A stretch of DNA of 30,667 nt, taken from positions 1-30,667 of IMG/VR virus record IMGVR_UViG_3300046090_000160; one strand, 5' to 3'. Positions 29,283-30,667 of this stretch are shown in pieces; position 1 is the stretch's first letter, and every line of letters begins with the position of its first letter. Below the pieces are notes generated by a model. It had not been told where the DNA came from. It ran no database searches and saw only the letters and a program-made list of their open reading frames with translations. A program made the position numbers and the translations under genes. This DNA comes from a virus.

Positions 29283-30194
29283 ATGAGCAATAAAAATGAC
29301 AAAACGAGTTCTTTTGTGGGGTATGAAATTCCTGACCGTAGCGATGCTAGATTCACCCCTGATACTAACATGGCATTGCCCGTTCGTATAGAAGAAAAAA
29401 GGCGGGCTATTATGTATCCACAGCATGGCAATAAATGTGGATTTTATTTGACTGAATCAGCTGTTTCTATGGTAGAAGTTAAGCGTGAAGATGGGACTAT
29501 TTTTGATGAGGTTCAAAACAATGCACCCATGGGAAACTTGGAATACAGCGTTCGCAAAGACGCCCCAAATTTAGGGTTTTTGTGGTTTAGTGATAACGAA
29601 AACCTAGAGCGTGAGTTTGATGTGAGTTACCAAGGCATGGGCATGACTACCCACGTGCAAAACTTAGCCCCGCCTGTGGGAAGTACATATACACAATATC
29701 CGCCTGATAGGAACGGCTTAGCACCACTAGCACCAGAGGAGATGTGGGCTGGGACGAAATGGAAACAACTAGATTATGATAGTGCTACTTTTAGGTCAGA
29801 AGGTTTAAATCCGCCTAGGCGTGATGATTTTGCTGTTAGTATTACTAATGGGGCTAGTCCTTTTGGTTCGGGAAAGCAATCTACAAGTATGCCCAGCATT
29901 AGAGGTATGATGGATTTTTATGCTGATGGAACTACTAACGATGGATTGCGATTTATGAATTATAATTCTGGGTCTGGTGCGTTGTTTACAACAAGGCTGA
30001 TAACGGGTGAAATGCATTCTACTGTTAGTGCTGGATTCGATCAAGGGTCATCAGTTAATGTACTTCAATTCGACGCTGCTAAGTCTAATGCATTGTATGG
30101 CCTTAGGTCTTTTTTTGACCTTGAAAGCAATGCAATGAAAGAGGATGTTATGCCTGAAAATTATACCGTGCGTATTTGGCTAAGAGTTGCCTAG
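29283..30194 (+). CDS. Tail fibre / receptor-binding protein
   Basis: A 303-residue protein from ATG 29283 with GGAGG upstream. The middle has PPVGSTYTQYPPDRN and WAGTKWKQLDYDSATFRSEG, then FGSGKQSTSMPSIRG, all characteristic of phage tail-fibre tip domains that end near a collar-like fold (C-terminal YTVRIWLRVA). It is the last large structural gene and likely determines host range. Confidence 0.75.
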   Translation: MSNKNDKTSSFVGYEIPDRSDARFTPDTNMALPVRIEEKRRAIMYPQHGNKCGFYLTESAVSMVEVKREDGTIFDEVQNNAPMGNLEYSVRKDAPNLGFLWFSDNENLEREFDVSYQGMGMTTHVQNLAPPVGSTYTQYPPDRNGLAPLAPEEMWAGTKWKQLDYDSATFRSEGLNPPRRDDFAVSITNGASPFGSGKQSTSMPSIRGMMDFYADGTTNDGLRFMNYNSGSGALFTTRLITGEMHSTVSAGFDQGSSVNVLQFDAAKSNALYGLRSFFDLESNAMKEDVMPENYTVRIWLRVA

Positions 30195-30202
30195 GAGGTT
30201 AT

Positions 30203-30445
30203 ATGAAAAAATGTCCGCTTTTTAGTGAGTTTTTAAAAACACATACAAAGCAGGAAATAAAACAACTAATAGATAGTGTATATATGAAAGACACAGAAAG
30301 AAAAGTACTAAATTACACACATATTGATTGCCTGCACGCAAAAGTAGTGGCTGATTTAATCGGCGTAACAGCCGAATCAACTGTCGCTAACATAAGGGCT
30401 AGAGGACAGTATAAAATTGAGCATTATTTAGTTAATAACAAGTAA
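30203..30445 (+). CDS. Small sigma-region-4-like HTH protein
   Basis: An 80-residue protein from ATG 30203 with AGGAGG upstream. Residues about 33-74 resemble sigma70 region 4: ERKVLNYTHID, then VVADLIGVTAEST as the first helix of an HTH and VANIRARGQYKI as the recognition helix. Could be a regulator of late transcription or a DNA-binding packaging factor. Confidence 0.65.
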   Translation: MKKCPLFSEFLKTHTKQEIKQLIDSVYMKDTERKVLNYTHIDCLHAKVVADLIGVTAESTVANIRARGQYKIEHYLVNNK

Positions 30446-30469
30446 ACACATAATAGGAGTAGATATGTT

Positions 30470-30667
30470 ATGCTAGGGATAGCACAAAAAGTAACAGAGG
30501 GTGTTACTTGGGTAAAATATAAGACTAATGAAGTGGTTGCTATAGACAAAGAAGAACACAATTCGGTGCTTGATGAGTTAGAAGCCATGGAGGACAAGCT
30601 TAAGCGTGTTTCAATAAAGCTAAAGCGACGAGAGCGTCAATTAGTGTTGTGTAAAAAAGAGCTAAAA
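30470..30667 (+). CDS. Start of coiled-coil protein that crosses the circular join
   Basis: ATG 30470 lies ten bases after AGGAG (30455-30459); a nearer ATG at 30465 stops after three codons. The first 23 residues are unique to this end; from 30541 the frame repeats the window start and finishes at 223, giving 97 residues in all. The N-terminal 20 residues are mildly hydrophobic, the rest coiled coil. Confidence 0.75.
   Translation, partial: MLGIAQKVTEGVTWVKYKTNEVVAIDKEEHNSVLDELEAMEDKLKRVSIKLKRRERQLVLCKKELK
30541..30667. repeat. Right copy of 127-bp terminal direct repeat
   Basis: Identical to bases 1-127; see the left copy. Supports a closed circular map. Confidence 0.95.

Overview
The window is a complete, circular-mapping genome of a small tailed phage with a siphovirus-type (long, non-contractile) tail. 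Bases 30541-30667 repeat bases 1-127 exactly, and one reading frame runs unbroken across the join, so the unit genome is about 30,540 bp. The 127-bp overlap looks like the residue an assembler leaves when it closes a circle. The DNA is AT-rich, genes are tightly packed (many ATGA-type overlaps), and GTG/TTG starts are common. No tRNA, integrase, CRISPR array or insertion sequence was seen. The host is probably a diderm (Gram-negative-type) bacterium, because the lysis region holds an inner-membrane spanin overlapped in another frame by a lipobox-bearing outer-membrane spanin. The species cannot be named; many head and tail proteins are of the SPP1-like kind usual in Bacillota phages.

Layout. 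30470 through the join to 1714: small proteins, including a membrane protein with a His/Cys-rich tail and a YtxH-like protein. 1742-3254: a promoter followed by the lysis cassette (small membrane protein, putative cysteine-peptidase lysin, holin-like protein, nested spanins). 3249-4667: a leftward operon (winged-helix-like regulator, three small membrane peptides, a MazG-like/zinc-ribbon protein), transcribed from a promoter backed by helically phased A-tracts. 4874-12524: the rightward early region: zinc-ribbon protein, ERF-type annealing protein, HNH nuclease, replication initiator with iteron-like repeats, DnaC-like loader, heptapeptide beta-repeat protein, SSB, a ruined DNA methyltransferase, and many unknown small proteins. 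Several early promoters share a conserved spacer and palindromic operator arms.

12538-18811: packaging and head genes: small terminase (apparently leaderless mRNA), a run of small membrane proteins, thymidine kinase, large terminase, portal, minor head protein. 18932-30194: a TPR-like protein, then a strong promoter with a structured leader feeding scaffold, major capsid, connectors, tail tube, tail chaperones with a canonical -1 slippery site, tape measure, distal tail protein, hub and fibre. 30203-30445: a small sigma-region-4-like helix-turn-helix protein, a possible regulator.

How it fits together: divergent promoters around 4690-4900 start the early programme; the repeated palindromic promoters at 6694, 10817 and possibly 7403 look like one regulon under a single DNA-binding protein; separate promoters at 1760, 12538 and 19300 serve lysis, packaging and structure. 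Most function calls rest on visible motifs and gene order, not on database searches.
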